Assembly: GCF_003121485.1 (NCBI RefSeq)
Contig: NZ_QAVX01000031.1
Location: 1 to 57,530 of the forward strand
Reading direction: 5' to 3'
Length of the DNA stretch: 57,530 nt
Source of the DNA: Dyella sp. C11
GTDB lineage: Bacteria > Pseudomonadota > Gammaproteobacteria > Xanthomonadales > Rhodanobacteraceae
Positions 26,046 to 35,830 of the stretch are shown one piece after another. The notes beneath the pieces are model-generated. The model was given only the letters and a program-made list of their open reading frames with translations. It was not told the origin of the DNA and made no database searches. The number at the start of each line of letters is the position of its first letter. Position 1 is the stretch's first letter. The position numbers were made by a program, and so were the translations under genes.

Positions 26046-28880
26046 ATGTCAGAGCAAGTGTCCAGCGCCGCCACCCAACTGGGTTTCCTCTCCGGTGGTC
26101 CAGACAGCTTGGGCACGTTCATGCGTGGGCTCGACTGGTCGCAGTCGCCGCTGGGGGCGCCCGACAGCTGGTCCCCGAGCTTGCGCACCACCGTCGGCAT
26201 GATGCTCGCCGCGCAGGCGCAGATCGTGTTGTTCTGGGGGCCGCACTTCGTCGCGCTCTACAACGATGCCTACAGGCCGACCATCGGCGACAAGCATCCG
26301 CGTGCATTGGGGCGTCCCGCATCGGAAAACTGGGCCGAGCTGTGGGGCGATCTGGAACCACTGCTGGTCAATGTGCGCGACACGCGCGAAACCTTCGCTG
26401 CGGCCGATCGACCGTTCTACATCGAACGCCACGGCTTTGGTGAAACGGTGTACTTCGACATCTCCTATTCGGCCGTGCCCGAAGGCGACGGCTCCGTCGG
26501 TGGCGTGCTCTGCATCGTCTCGGAAACCACGGGCCGCGTGCTGGCATCGCGCCGGCAGGCGTCCCTGCTCCAACTGGAAGACGCGCTGCGTGGCAGCGAG
26601 GATGCCGAAGGCCCCAAGACCATTGCATCCGATCTGCTGTGTCGCGAACTGGGTGTCGAAAGTGCGTCATACGCCGATGTGCAGCCCAACGGTGCCATGC
26701 AGGAAGAACGCGACGGCGGCATGTTCGATATTCCGGTATCGCGTTCGGGTGGTCAGGTGGGCGCGTTCCGCATGCGATATCCGCCAACGCGGCACTGGAC
26801 GGATGAGGAAACGCATTTCGCCCGCTCCGTCGTCGCACGCAGCTGGTCGGTTTCCGAACGCGTGCGCACCGAAACCCTGTTGCGCCAGGCCGAGGCGCGC
26901 CAACGACAGGACGCCGAGCGCGTGCAGATGGCATTGGCGGCGGGCGCCATCATCGGTACATGGTTGTGGGACCTGAGGTCCGACCGCTTCACGGTCGATG
27001 AAAAGTTTGCCGTCAACTTCGGGCTGGACCCGTCGCTGGGGCGCGATGGTTTGAGCCTGGCGCAGATCATCGCCACGGTGCATCCGGACGACCGGCCTGG
27101 GCTGGAACGAGCCATTGCCGAGGCGAAGGATCGCGGTGGCGCGTATGCACACCAATACCGCGTACGCCGATCCGACGGGCGTTACTACTGGATCGAAGCG
27201 AACGGACGCGTCGACAAGGCGAGCGACGGCACGCCGGTGTCGTTTCCCGGCGTGCTCATCGACATCGAGGGACGTCGTCTTACCGAGCAGCAGCTCGCTG
27301 CCAGTGAAGCCAAGTACAAGTCACTGTTCGACAGCATCGACGAGGGCTTCTGTGTCATCGAATTCATCGACGGGCCGCACGGGCCGCTGAGCGACTACAC
27401 CCATGTAGAGACCAATCCGGCGTACACCGCCAATTCGGGACTTTCCAACACGGTGGGACGCACCGTGCGCGAGATCCTGCCGAAGGAAGCCGATATCTGG
27501 ATCGAGATCTATCGCCACGTGCTGCTTACCGGCCAGCCGATACAGTTCGAGCACGAACTCGCCGCGACAGACCGCTACCTGGAACTATCCGCATTCCGTG
27601 TTGGCCCCGCCGAACGACGGCAGGTAGCGGTGTTGTTCAAGGACATCACCACGCGCAAGCGCGCCGAAGAGGCCCTGCAGGGTGTCAATCGCGAGTTGAG
27701 TGAACGCATCGCCCAGGTCGTGGGCCAGCGCGAAGCTGCACTGGCGCGCATCCACGAGATGCAGAAGCTGGAAACCATTGGCCAGCTGACTGGCGGCGTC
27801 GCCCACGATTTCAACAACCTGCTCACACCCATCGTGGGTGCGCTGGACATGGTGTCGCGACTTCATGAAAACGACGACCGCATCCGCAAGCTGACGTCGG
27901 CCGGGCTGCAGGCCGCCGAACGCGCACGCGTGCTGGTGCAGCGGTTGCTTGCGTTTGCGCGACGCCAGCATCTGGAGGCGCGGCCGATCAATGTGCGCCA
28001 GCTGGTCAACGGCATGGAGGATCTGCTCGCGCGTTCGCTCGGGCCGCAGGTGGTGCTGCGCATCGAGTGCGAGGTGAACCTGCCGCTGGCGATGATCGAC
28101 CCCAACCAGTTCGAGCTGGCGCTGCTGAACCTTGCGGTGAATGCGCGTGATGCCATGCCTGACGGCGGCGCGCTTACCGTATCGGTGACGCAGGAACACG
28201 TCCCCGCGCATGCCAAGCTGGACGAAGGGAACTACGTGCGCGTTCGCGTTTCCGACACCGGTGCCGGCATGGATGCCGAAACCATCAAGCGTGCGGTGGA
28301 GCCTTTCTTCACTACCAAGGCCAAGGGCCATGGCACCGGCCTGGGCCTGTCGATGGTGCACGGCCTGGCAGCGCAATCGGGTGGCGACTTTGCGCTGGCC
28401 AGCACGCCGGGGCAGGGAACCACCGCCACCTTGTGGCTTCCGGCCACCGCCGTGCGGTTGGCCGATGGGTCTACGCCGGCCACCGGCCAGCGAGTGCTCC
28501 GCCGCGCACAAGGCACGCCCGTGCTGCTGGTCGATGACGAAGAACTCGTACGCTCGGGCACGGCGGACATGCTGGCGGATGCAGGGTACGTGGTGCATCA
28601 GGCGTCGTCGGGACGCCAGGCGTTGTCGATGCTGCGCGAAGGCTTGCAGGTGGACGCGCTCGTCACCGACTACGCCATGCCCGGCATGACCGGCACGCAA
28701 CTCGCGCGGGAATCCGTGCAGCTTCGGCCGGGTTTGCCGGTGCTGATGATTACCGGCTTTGCATCGCTCAACGATCACGCGGTCATTGATCTGCCACGAT
28801 TGTCCAAGCCGTTCCGGCAAATGGATCTCGCCGATGCGTTGGCCGATCTTCTGGAAGGCGGCACACACCGGCCACGTTGA
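26046..28880 (+). CDS. Hybrid histidine kinase with PAS domains and C-terminal receiver
   Basis: This 944-aa soluble kinase lacks membrane helices. The order is an N-terminal PAS-like domain (about 20-170, LGTFMRGLDWSQSPLGAPDS), a GAF-like segment (about 190-280), a PAS domain (about 300-410, WYWDL-type WLWDLRSDRFTV and RSDGRYYWIEANGRV), a third PAS (about 420-540), a dimerisation domain with His587 (GGVAHDFNNLLTPIVGALD), an ATPase domain (GHGTGLGLSMVHG) and a receiver with Asp875 (TDYAMPGMTG). There is no DNA-binding output, so it must signal through a phosphorelay partner that is not evident here. The next gene is a small orphan 33 bp away. Confidence 0.93.
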   Translation: MSEQVSSAATQLGFLSGGPDSLGTFMRGLDWSQSPLGAPDSWSPSLRTTVGMMLAAQAQIVLFWGPHFVALYNDAYRPTIGDKHPRALGRPASENWAELWGDLEPLLVNVRDTRETFAAADRPFYIERHGFGETVYFDISYSAVPEGDGSVGGVLCIVSETTGRVLASRRQASLLQLEDALRGSEDAEGPKTIASDLLCRELGVESASYADVQPNGAMQEERDGGMFDIPVSRSGGQVGAFRMRYPPTRHWTDEETHFARSVVARSWSVSERVRTETLLRQAEARQRQDAERVQMALAAGAIIGTWLWDLRSDRFTVDEKFAVNFGLDPSLGRDGLSLAQIIATVHPDDRPGLERAIAEAKDRGGAYAHQYRVRRSDGRYYWIEANGRVDKASDGTPVSFPGVLIDIEGRRLTEQQLAASEAKYKSLFDSIDEGFCVIEFIDGPHGPLSDYTHVETNPAYTANSGLSNTVGRTVREILPKEADIWIEIYRHVLLTGQPIQFEHELAATDRYLELSAFRVGPAERRQVAVLFKDITTRKRAEEALQGVNRELSERIAQVVGQREAALARIHEMQKLETIGQLTGGVAHDFNNLLTPIVGALDMVSRLHENDDRIRKLTSAGLQAAERARVLVQRLLAFARRQHLEARPINVRQLVNGMEDLLARSLGPQVVLRIECEVNLPLAMIDPNQFELALLNLAVNARDAMPDGGALTVSVTQEHVPAHAKLDEGNYVRVRVSDTGAGMDAETIKRAVEPFFTTKAKGHGTGLGLSMVHGLAAQSGGDFALASTPGQGTTATLWLPATAVRLADGSTPATGQRVLRRAQGTPVLLVDDEELVRSGTADMLADAGYVVHQASSGRQALSMLREGLQVDALVTDYAMPGMTGTQLARESVQLRPGLPVLMITGFASLNDHAVIDLPRLSKPFRQMDLADALADLLEGGTHRPR

Positions 28881-28913
28881 CGGCACAACAGGAAACACCG
28901 GGGGGGGAGCGCG

Positions 28914-29261
28914 ATGACGCCGTACGAGTTCGTATCCAAGCTGGGCGCGGCCGTGGTGGACGAAAACCACGCCATCTACCGCGATGTGCTGTTGCATACC
29001 CACGCCGACCAGGCGCCGGACCCTTACTGGCAACGCGTGCTGACCTTGTTCGGCACGCTGGACGCCGACCAGCGCGAGGTGCTGCTGGAACTCACGCGAC
29101 AGGTCACCATCGACGCCGTGGCGAACGTGCTGGGCGTCATCGACGGCAACTGCATGTTGAGCGACGAACGTGGCGGCCTCAGCCTGACGCATCAAGGCGT
29201 GGAGCTCGGCGGCGAGTTGCAAAGCCTGTTCCTGGAGATCGCCGAACACAGCGAGCCCTAG
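28914..29261 (+). CDS. Small soluble protein of unknown function beside the hybrid kinase
   Basis: The 115-aa product appears all-helical and soluble, with MTPYEFVSKLGAAVVDENHA at the start and LDADQREVLLELTRQVTIDA in the middle, then a short acidic C-terminus. It has no signal peptide or membrane segment. I do not recognise a family. It begins 33 bp after the hybrid kinase and is probably co-transcribed, so it may belong to the same signalling pathway. The start codon is preceded by an unusual eight-G run that overlaps its ribosome-binding site (GGGGGGGGAGCGCG). Confidence 0.78.
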   Translation: MTPYEFVSKLGAAVVDENHAIYRDVLLHTHADQAPDPYWQRVLTLFGTLDADQREVLLELTRQVTIDAVANVLGVIDGNCMLSDERGGLSLTHQGVELGGELQSLFLEIAEHSEP

Positions 29262-29283
29262 CGTCAGCTCGGTCCTTGGCGCG

Positions 29284-32200
29284 CTACCAGTTGACCCGAA
29301 GTCCCAGGTTGCCGTTGATGGCCTTGATGCCTTCGTCAAAGCCCTTGTCGTAGCTGATGGTGGCGTAGAGCGACATGCCCTTTCGCCACTGCGCGCTGAT
29401 GCCGGCGCCCACTTCCCACCAGCTGCCGCCCAGGTCGGATTGGAAGGGCACGTTGCCTTCCTCCGACGAAAACGCCGTGATCGCATCGGACTTGAACTCG
29501 TGCCAGATGTTGGCGAAGAACCAGCCCGAGATCTGGCGCGGCGTACCTGCCTGATCCAGCGACCACGTCTGCGATGCGCGTCCGCCTACGCGGGCCGCGA
29601 GCGAATCGCTGTCGCGAAATTGCACGCGCGCTGCGCTGTCGGATGCATTGTTCAAATGCAGCGACTGGTAGATCGTCTGCGCCTGCGGTTCCAGCGTCCA
29701 CCCGTTGGCGAAACGGAATGGATAGCCACCCTCAAGTGACAGTGTGGCATCGAAGCCATGCGTGGATAGGCTGTATGGCTGGTTGGAATCTGCCTTGGCG
29801 TCGTACCAGGTACCCTGCGCGACGCCGTCGAGATACCAGTCATTCGCACCGAAGCGTGTCCAGTAACCGCCGAAGGAATACGAGTCGAACCGGTTGTTGC
29901 CCGCTGACGTGTTGTCGTAGTTGTCCACGCTGCCATGACCGTGACCCACCGACGCCAGCAAGCCTGCAAAATCGCGCGTGCCGCCGTCGTGCTCGGCGCG
30001 ATACAAATCCAGCCCGGCCTGCACCGCCACCATGTTGTCGTCGAAGGAGGGACCGTCGCGATAAATGCCGCCACTCTTGGCATCCCATTGGCCATCCTGT
30101 CCGATCACGCGCGCCCACACGCCGCTGGGACCGACGGTATCGCCTGCGTCGCGCAGTTGCTCTTCTTCGCCAACGCGGTCGTGCAAGGTGCCGATCAAGG
30201 TACGACCGTAGTTGAGTGCCATCGAGGGCAGGGCAGCGTAGAGCGAAACTTCCGGGCGGTAGTACGCCACGTAGGGTGTTGGCGTGGTTGGTGCTGTTGG
30301 GGAGCCTGGCGATGTGGGCGTGCCAGGAGACGTCGGTATGCCGAGTGCGTCCAGCACGTCTGTCGGCGGGTTGGGATTCTCCGAACGCAAATACCAGGAC
30401 TCCGGGGAGGAGGAGTCGCGCGAACCCTTGAATAGCGCGTACTGATAAGGACCCGCCTCCAGCGTTGTGCCCAGCGTAAAGGCGTCGCTGGTGGAAGAAG
30501 CCGGTCCGCTGGCGGCGACCACCAGGATGCCGTTGCCCGGCGTTGCCGCACCGAGTCCGCCAACGTTGGCGATATTGAGCACAGTGTGGCCGGTGGCCGT
30601 GCCGGCGCCGTAGACCAGCAGATCCGAGTTGGCGCCATCGCCATCCAGCACGGTGTTCATCGCGATGCGTGAACTTCCTTGCCCCACCAGGCTGCTGACG
30701 AACAATGAATTGCCCACGCCGGTGCCGGCCAGCTGGATCAGATTGTTGTTGATCAGTGTGCCGTTGATGGCGAAGTCGCCTTTGCTTCCGTTCTGGAACA
30801 AGGGCAACGCATCGGCGACCGCGAGGGTGCCGTTGTTGGTCACGACGGAACTGGCGCCAAAGTACTGGCCGATCATGCCGTAGCCACCCAGCGTGGCACC
30901 TTGCGCCACCGTCACCGGACCGCCACCCGATATGGCGGCAATGCTGATGGGCACATTGCCCACCACGAGCGTGCCGGCGTTCACGTCCGTGGCACCGCTA
31001 TAGGTGTTGTTCGCCGTAAGGATGGTGGTACCGGTACCGTTCTGCTGCACGGCGCCGATGGGATCGGGCGTGGTGGCGGTCCAGTCGCTGATCACGCCAT
31101 TGAACGTCACCGTGTCACTGCGATTGAAGATCAGCGTGCCGCCATCCTGCACATCGCCGGTGATGCTGCCTGAGGTTCCGCCGTTGCCCAGTTGCAGCAC
31201 GCCGTTGGCGATCACGGTGCCGCCGCTGTACGTATTGCTGGCGGTCAATATCGTGGTGCCGCTGCCCAGCTGCTTCACGCTGCCGCTGCCGGAAATGGTA
31301 CCGGCGAATGTCGTGTCATCCCAACGATTGAAGATCAGCCGCCCGTTGTCGGTCACGTCGCCCGCGATGCCGCCACTGGTACCGCCGTCGCCCAACTGCA
31401 ACGCACCGGCATTGATGGTGGTGCCTCCGCCATAGGTGTTGTCGGCGGTCAGCACCGTGGTGCCGGTGCCTTGCTGGGTCACGCTGCCGCTGCCTGAAAT
31501 GAGGCCGGGGAATGTCACGCTGTCGCTGCGATCGAACACCAGCGCGCCGTTGTTCACCACGTCGCCCGTGATGCTTCCGCTGGTGCCGCCATCGCCAAGA
31601 TGCAGCGTGCCTGCACTGATCGTGGTGCCGCCGGTATAGGTGTTGTTTCCCGTGAACGTGGTGATGCCCGACCCTTGTTGCGTCACGCCGCCGCTGCCCG
31701 ATATCACGCCGGGAAGCGCCACCGCGTCGCTGCGATCGATCACGAGCACACCGTTGTCCACCACATCGCCCACGATGCTGCCACTGGTGCCGCCGTTGCC
31801 CAGCTGCAATGTACCCGCGCTGATCGTGGTGCCACCGGTGTACGTCTGGTTGCTGGTGAAGAGGGTGGTTCCTGATCCCGCTTGCGTCACGCTGCCGGAA
31901 CCCGATATCACGCCCGGAAACGTGACGATGTCGCTGCGGTCGAAGGTGAGAACACCGTTGTCGGTGACATCGCCAAGGATGCTGCCGCTGGTGGCACCAT
32001 CGCCCAGCTGCAGCGTGCCGCCGTCGATGGTGGTACCGCCGGTATAGGTGTCGCTGCCGCTGAGTGTGAGCGTCCCCGCGCCTGTCTTCACCAGCGCGCC
32101 GCTGCCACCGATCACGCCGCTGAACGCGGTCGACGTACCAAGGCCGCCCGCGGTGAGCGTGCCTGCGCCCAAGGTGACTGCGCCGGCGCCCGCGAGGCTG

Positions 32201-33606
32201 CCAATCGTCTGGTTGGCATTGCCAAGATCCAGCGTCGCGCCGTTGTCCACCGTAAACGCGCTTGAAGGAGAGAACACGTTGGCTGCGCCGGCCTGCAGCG
32301 TACCGCTCGCCACGGTGGTGGTTCCCGTGTACGTGCCCGCGCCCGACAATGTCAGCACGCCGCTGCCGGTTTGGGTCACCGAACCGCTACCCTGGATGGG
32401 CGCGGCGCTGGTCAGGTTGGCAGGACTCGAAAAAACGAGCGCGCCGTTGTCCGTGATCTGGCCGCTGATGGTCAATGCGGGCGTGGCGAACGTCCCCGTG
32501 GTGCCCGCATCCAGGGAGAGATTGGTCAGCGCATACGTGGCGCCGGTGAACGACACGGACGCGGCATTGCGCAAGGCGACCAGTTGCCAGTTCGGAATGG
32601 CGTTGGCGAACGCCGTCGCGTTGAAACCATCGAACACCAGCGTGTTGTTGCTTCCACCTGCGCCGGCATCGATGGAGCCCGTCGTGCTGGAACCCGCTTC
32701 GAGCATTACCGCGTTGTTGGACTGCCCTGCACCAAACAGGATCGCGCCAAGCTTGCCGCTGAGCGTGCCCGAATTGGTCACGGTGATGCCGTTGGCGTTG
32801 TGGCCGTCGCCGTAGAAGCCATAAGCGTTGTCGCTGGTGACGCTGGCGCCGGCTTCGTTGACGAAGCCGCCCGGTCCCGCCATTTCCACGCCGTTGCCTG
32901 CAATGGCCACGGTGCTGCCGGTGCCGATGGTGGCGTACGCGCCATGCGCTGCCACGGTGCCATAGTTCAGTATGGTGCTCGCGACCACGCTGTCCGAACG
33001 AATGCCCGCGGTAGACGAGCGCGCACTGGTGCCTGAAATCGAACCGTAGGTGTCGATGCTTCCACGATTGATGAGCGTGTTGCCTGTGGTGCGATTGGCG
33101 GTGCGCGCGAACATGCCCACGGAGTTGCTTCCCGTGGTCTTGATGGTGCCGTCGTTTTCCAGCGTGTTCCCGAAGCCCGCCGTGGTGCTCGATGCGTTGT
33201 TGGGATCACCCGCCCACATGCCGTAGGCGTTGATGAAGGTGGTGCTGATCGACCCACCGTTCGTCACGGTGCTGTTGTTGCTTACCTGTATCGCTGCACC
33301 CGTGGTCGATATGCCGGCGCCCGCATTCACGATCACCTTGGCACCGCTGGTGGGAATCACCAGCGTACCCGTGCCCACCGTGATGGCGTTGATGCTGCTC
33401 GTATACGGGTTGGGTGAGCTTGTATCGCACACCACGGTCACGCCATCGGGCTGCAACACACAGTTGGCGAATGCCGGCGATGACAACGCGGCCATCAGGC
33501 AAGTGGCGAGCAATGTAGGTGGGGAGGGGAGCGAAGCGAGCCGCGAGTGACTGCGTTGACGCGATAGGATGAAATGCATCCGCCGTCGTTGCACATGCCC
33601 GCTCAT
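29284..33606 (-). CDS. Autotransporter with PATR-type repeats (type Va secretion)
   Basis: This 1440-aa protein has a long basic N-terminus plus hydrophobic signal region (LLATCLMAALSSPAFA), a beta-helical passenger, a Pro/Thr/Ser linker (about 30270-30350) and a C-terminal barrel of about 270 residues ending GNLGLRVNW. The passenger contains repeats of 68 residues with the core GGTTISAGTLQLGDGGTSG and ISGSGSVTQQGSG, each 204 bp in DNA. Passenger-associated transport repeats assist folding during export. No catalytic triad or RGD motif was noticed. The start at 33606 (MSGHVQRRR) is preferred over a TTG nine codons upstream; MHFILSRQR is another option. Likely an adhesin or surface protein. 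Confidence 0.9.
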   Translation of the reverse strand: MSGHVQRRRMHFILSRQRSHSRLASLPSPPTLLATCLMAALSSPAFANCVLQPDGVTVVCDTSSPNPYTSSINAITVGTGTLVIPTSGAKVIVNAGAGISTTGAAIQVSNNSTVTNGGSISTTFINAYGMWAGDPNNASSTTAGFGNTLENDGTIKTTGSNSVGMFARTANRTTGNTLINRGSIDTYGSISGTSARSSTAGIRSDSVVASTILNYGTVAAHGAYATIGTGSTVAIAGNGVEMAGPGGFVNEAGASVTSDNAYGFYGDGHNANGITVTNSGTLSGKLGAILFGAGQSNNAVMLEAGSSTTGSIDAGAGGSNNTLVFDGFNATAFANAIPNWQLVALRNAASVSFTGATYALTNLSLDAGTTGTFATPALTISGQITDNGALVFSSPANLTSAAPIQGSGSVTQTGSGVLTLSGAGTYTGTTTVASGTLQAGAANVFSPSSAFTVDNGATLDLGNANQTIGSLAGAGAVTLGAGTLTAGGLGTSTAFSGVIGGSGALVKTGAGTLTLSGSDTYTGGTTIDGGTLQLGDGATSGSILGDVTDNGVLTFDRSDIVTFPGVISGSGSVTQAGSGTTLFTSNQTYTGGTTISAGTLQLGNGGTSGSIVGDVVDNGVLVIDRSDAVALPGVISGSGGVTQQGSGITTFTGNNTYTGGTTISAGTLHLGDGGTSGSITGDVVNNGALVFDRSDSVTFPGLISGSGSVTQQGTGTTVLTADNTYGGGTTINAGALQLGDGGTSGGIAGDVTDNGRLIFNRWDDTTFAGTISGSGSVKQLGSGTTILTASNTYSGGTVIANGVLQLGNGGTSGSITGDVQDGGTLIFNRSDTVTFNGVISDWTATTPDPIGAVQQNGTGTTILTANNTYSGATDVNAGTLVVGNVPISIAAISGGGPVTVAQGATLGGYGMIGQYFGASSVVTNNGTLAVADALPLFQNGSKGDFAINGTLINNNLIQLAGTGVGNSLFVSSLVGQGSSRIAMNTVLDGDGANSDLLVYGAGTATGHTVLNIANVGGLGAATPGNGILVVAASGPASSTSDAFTLGTTLEAGPYQYALFKGSRDSSSPESWYLRSENPNPPTDVLDALGIPTSPGTPTSPGSPTAPTTPTPYVAYYRPEVSLYAALPSMALNYGRTLIGTLHDRVGEEEQLRDAGDTVGPSGVWARVIGQDGQWDAKSGGIYRDGPSFDDNMVAVQAGLDLYRAEHDGGTRDFAGLLASVGHGHGSVDNYDNTSAGNNRFDSYSFGGYWTRFGANDWYLDGVAQGTWYDAKADSNQPYSLSTHGFDATLSLEGGYPFRFANGWTLEPQAQTIYQSLHLNNASDSAARVQFRDSDSLAARVGGRASQTWSLDQAGTPRQISGWFFANIWHEFKSDAITAFSSEEGNVPFQSDLGGSWWEVGAGISAQWRKGMSLYATISYDKGFDEGIKAINGNLGLRVNW
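30990..32040. repeat. Array of five 204-bp repeats inside the autotransporter gene
   Basis: Equivalent positions recur every 204 bp, for example the sequence GTGGTGCC(G/A)CCGGT at 31621 and 31825, giving five units of 68 codons; the unit nearest the barrel is slightly longer. Units differ by scattered substitutions but keep frame. Similarity is high enough that unit number could change by recombination. Confidence 0.85.
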
Positions 33607-33758
33607 GGGACCGCCTTCGCCTGACCGGATCAACCGTTCTGGTCAGTAACATCGTGGCGGTGACTTGATCGTGAAATGACACGCACAAGCCGGCGCGCGA
33701 TAAGTAAGTATGCGTCGCGCGTTGTATGGCCCAAAGGCCTAAATTTCAGCGGTTTTCG

Positions 33759-34178
33759 CTATTTCACGGGTTCCGCGAGCGGCTTGCCCTTGTCGACGAT
33801 CCACGTCGACAACGCCGTGCCGCCATCGGTGCCAGGTGCTGCGGCAAGGCTGTGCACTGCGCCACGCGGGTTGAAGAAGTGATCGCCCGCCTTCAGCACC
33901 TGATCGGGCTTGCCGCGCGTCTTCAACACCAGGTTGCCCTTGAGCACGTAACCCGACTCGTCACCATCGTGCGTGTGCCAGCCCACTGCGCCGCCGGCGG
34001 GTACTTCCGCCATGCCCAGGATGATCTGCGTACCAGGCACACCACTTTGGTCATGCTGATCGAGGATGGTGCGCTTGGCCTGGGGCGCGCCCGCGGGTGG
34101 TGCGTCCTGCGCCAGGGCGGAGGTACTCAGGCCGGTGCAGGCCAGTAATGCAGCGATCAGCACAAGGCGGGTCGACAT
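33759..34178 (-). CDS. Exported cupin-domain protein
   Basis: The 139-aa product has a signal peptide (MSTRLVLIAALLACTGLSTS through ALA) and one cupin domain: GWHTHDGDESGYVLKG is the first cupin motif with metal-ligand His, His and Glu, and GDHFFNPRGAVHSL is the second with the last His. Such small periplasmic cupins bind a metal; some are called quercetinase-like, but function is unknown. It is divergent from the oxidoreductase gene across 123 bp. Start at 34178 is fixed by the signal peptide. Confidence 0.9.
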   Translation of the reverse strand: MSTRLVLIAALLACTGLSTSALAQDAPPAGAPQAKRTILDQHDQSGVPGTQIILGMAEVPAGGAVGWHTHDGDESGYVLKGNLVLKTRGKPDQVLKAGDHFFNPRGAVHSLAAAPGTDGGTALSTWIVDKGKPLAEPVK

Positions 34179-34301
34179 GGCGAGGTCCTCGGCGCGGAGA
34201 AAGAGACCGCATGGTGCGCGCCAAAACGTTATTGCCGCGCGAAACCGCGAGCCATCCGCGTGGCCTATCATGGAACGCCTTCGTACCATCGGTCCCCACC
34301 C

Positions 34302-35384
34302 ATGAATGATGTTTCCCCTACGCTGCGCATGGCGCTGATCGGCTATGGCTACGCCGGCAAGACCTTTCATGCACCCTTGATTCGCGCGGTGCCCGGGCTG
34401 TCGCTCGCCACGGTGGTGTCGCGCGATGCAGCCAAGGTGCACGCGGATCTTCCCGGCATGAACGTGGTGGCGCATGCCGAAGAGGCGCTGGCTGATCCAC
34501 GCATCGATGCCATTGTCATCGCGTCTCCCAACGACACGCATGCGCCGCTCGCGCAGGCGGCGATGGAGGCAGGCAAGCATGTCGTGGTGGACAAGCCCTT
34601 CGCGCTGGACCTGGTGCAGGCGCGCGCGCTGGCTAGCATCGCCGCAAGGCATGACCGCGTGCTGTCGGTGTTCCAGAATCGCCGCTGGGATTCGGACTTC
34701 CTCGGCGTGCGCCAGATGATGGCGCAAGGCGCGCTTGGCGAAGTCACGCACTTCGAATCGCATATCGACCGCTTCCGGCCGCAGGTTCGCGCGCGTTGGC
34801 GCGAGCAGGCTGGCGCCGGCAGTGGCCTCTGGTACGACCTGGGTCCGCATCTGGTCGATCAGGCCTTGTGCCTGTTCGGCTTGCCCGACCGCGTGTGGGG
34901 CAGCCTGGCGATCCAGCGCGAGGGCGGCGAAAGCCCTGATTGGGCACACGTGGTGCTGGAGTACGGCACGCGCCGCGTGATCCTTCATGCCGGCATGCTC
35001 GTGGCAGGAGGCACGGCCCGCTTCACCGTGCATGGCACCCAGGGCAGCCTGGTGAAACCCAGGATCGACCAGCAGGAAGCGCAATTGCTTGCAGGCATTC
35101 GGCCCGGCGATGACGGCTGGGGCGAGGATGCCGACGACCTCATGCTTTACGACGGCCATGGCCAGGTAACGCACCGCCGCACCCCGGCCGGCGATCAGAG
35201 TCGCTACTACGCCGCTTTCCGCGATGCCGTGCTGGGTCGGGGCGCCAACCCGGTAACGCCTGGCCAGGCCATTACGGTCATGGCCGTGATCGAGGCCGCC
35301 ATGGCGTCGTCGGCCGAAGGGCGGGCGCAAACTTTGTCACTTTCGAGTGAAGAGCGCGACGCCTGGCAGCCGGCATCAAACTGA
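34302..35384 (+). CDS. Gfo/Idh/MocA family NAD(P)-dependent oxidoreductase
   Basis: This 360-aa dehydrogenase starts with a Rossmann fold (MALIGYGYAGKTFHAPLIRA) and holds the family motif VDKPFAL (EKP-type, with the catalytic lysine in DKP) and GSGLWYDLGPHLVDQ with the active-site His. The GYGYAGKTFHAPLI start closely resembles Escherichia coli YdgJ. Substrates are usually sugars or inositols. The start ATG at 34302 is the first inside the conserved block. A hairpin at 35416-35438 follows the gene and may end transcription. The gene is not in an operon. Confidence 0.93.
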   Translation: MNDVSPTLRMALIGYGYAGKTFHAPLIRAVPGLSLATVVSRDAAKVHADLPGMNVVAHAEEALADPRIDAIVIASPNDTHAPLAQAAMEAGKHVVVDKPFALDLVQARALASIAARHDRVLSVFQNRRWDSDFLGVRQMMAQGALGEVTHFESHIDRFRPQVRARWREQAGAGSGLWYDLGPHLVDQALCLFGLPDRVWGSLAIQREGGESPDWAHVVLEYGTRRVILHAGMLVAGGTARFTVHGTQGSLVKPRIDQQEAQLLAGIRPGDDGWGEDADDLMLYDGHGQVTHRRTPAGDQSRYYAAFRDAVLGRGANPVTPGQAITVMAVIEAAMASSAEGRAQTLSLSSEERDAWQPASN

Positions 35385-35830
35385 TCGCTGGACGCCTGCG
35401 TAGAACGGTAAGCGGCGAAAGCTTCGAGATAGCTTTCGTGAGCTTTTGTGATTATGCCTTCACACATGGTCGAAACCGTATAGACGTCTATTCGGCATAG
35501 GCCGTTTGGACGTCCGCTTTTCACCAATCCAGACCGCGGTCGCATACGTTTTGCGATGCGAGTCACATTCTGAATCCCTCGTTTTGCGATCTGATACTCA
35601 GAACTTCGCTGCGTGCGTGCTCGTTGGAAGTCGAGCCAATGCCGGCCCCAAGGCAGCTTTTCTGCCTAAGGCCGGTCGTCAGTAAGCGGAAACAGGGGGC
35701 GTTCCGTATGTCGATAAACATCCTGGGCGGCCGCATGTTGCATGCGGCAGCGGGGCCCGTTTGTCTCGTGAAAACCGGAACCAGACACATGCGTGCCGCG
35801 AGACATCGCGGCCCAGCCATGAGGTGAATC
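35385..35830 (+). promoter_or_regulatory. Long upstream region of the GTPase/roadblock operon
   Basis: No gene is supported in these 446 bp. The 5' part has a hairpin CGAAAGCT / AGCTTTCG (35416-35438), possibly ending the oxidoreductase transcript. The middle has an 11-bp direct repeat CGTTTTGCGAT at 35547 and 35580. The 3' part has a two-tier hairpin at 35642-35675 (stem CCGGCC/GGCCGG enclosing AGGCAG/CTGCCT). No known riboswitch motif was recognised. Confidence 0.55.

Noticed and set aside
30990-32040. Possible CRISPR-like regular repeats
   Set aside because: The 204-bp units are coding, in frame and without spacers. They are passenger repeats of an autotransporter.
35624-35827. A 67-codon frame upstream of the GTPase operon
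   Set aside because: It spans the leader hairpin, has no ribosome-binding site or recognisable sequence, and is basic in a way typical of shadow frames.
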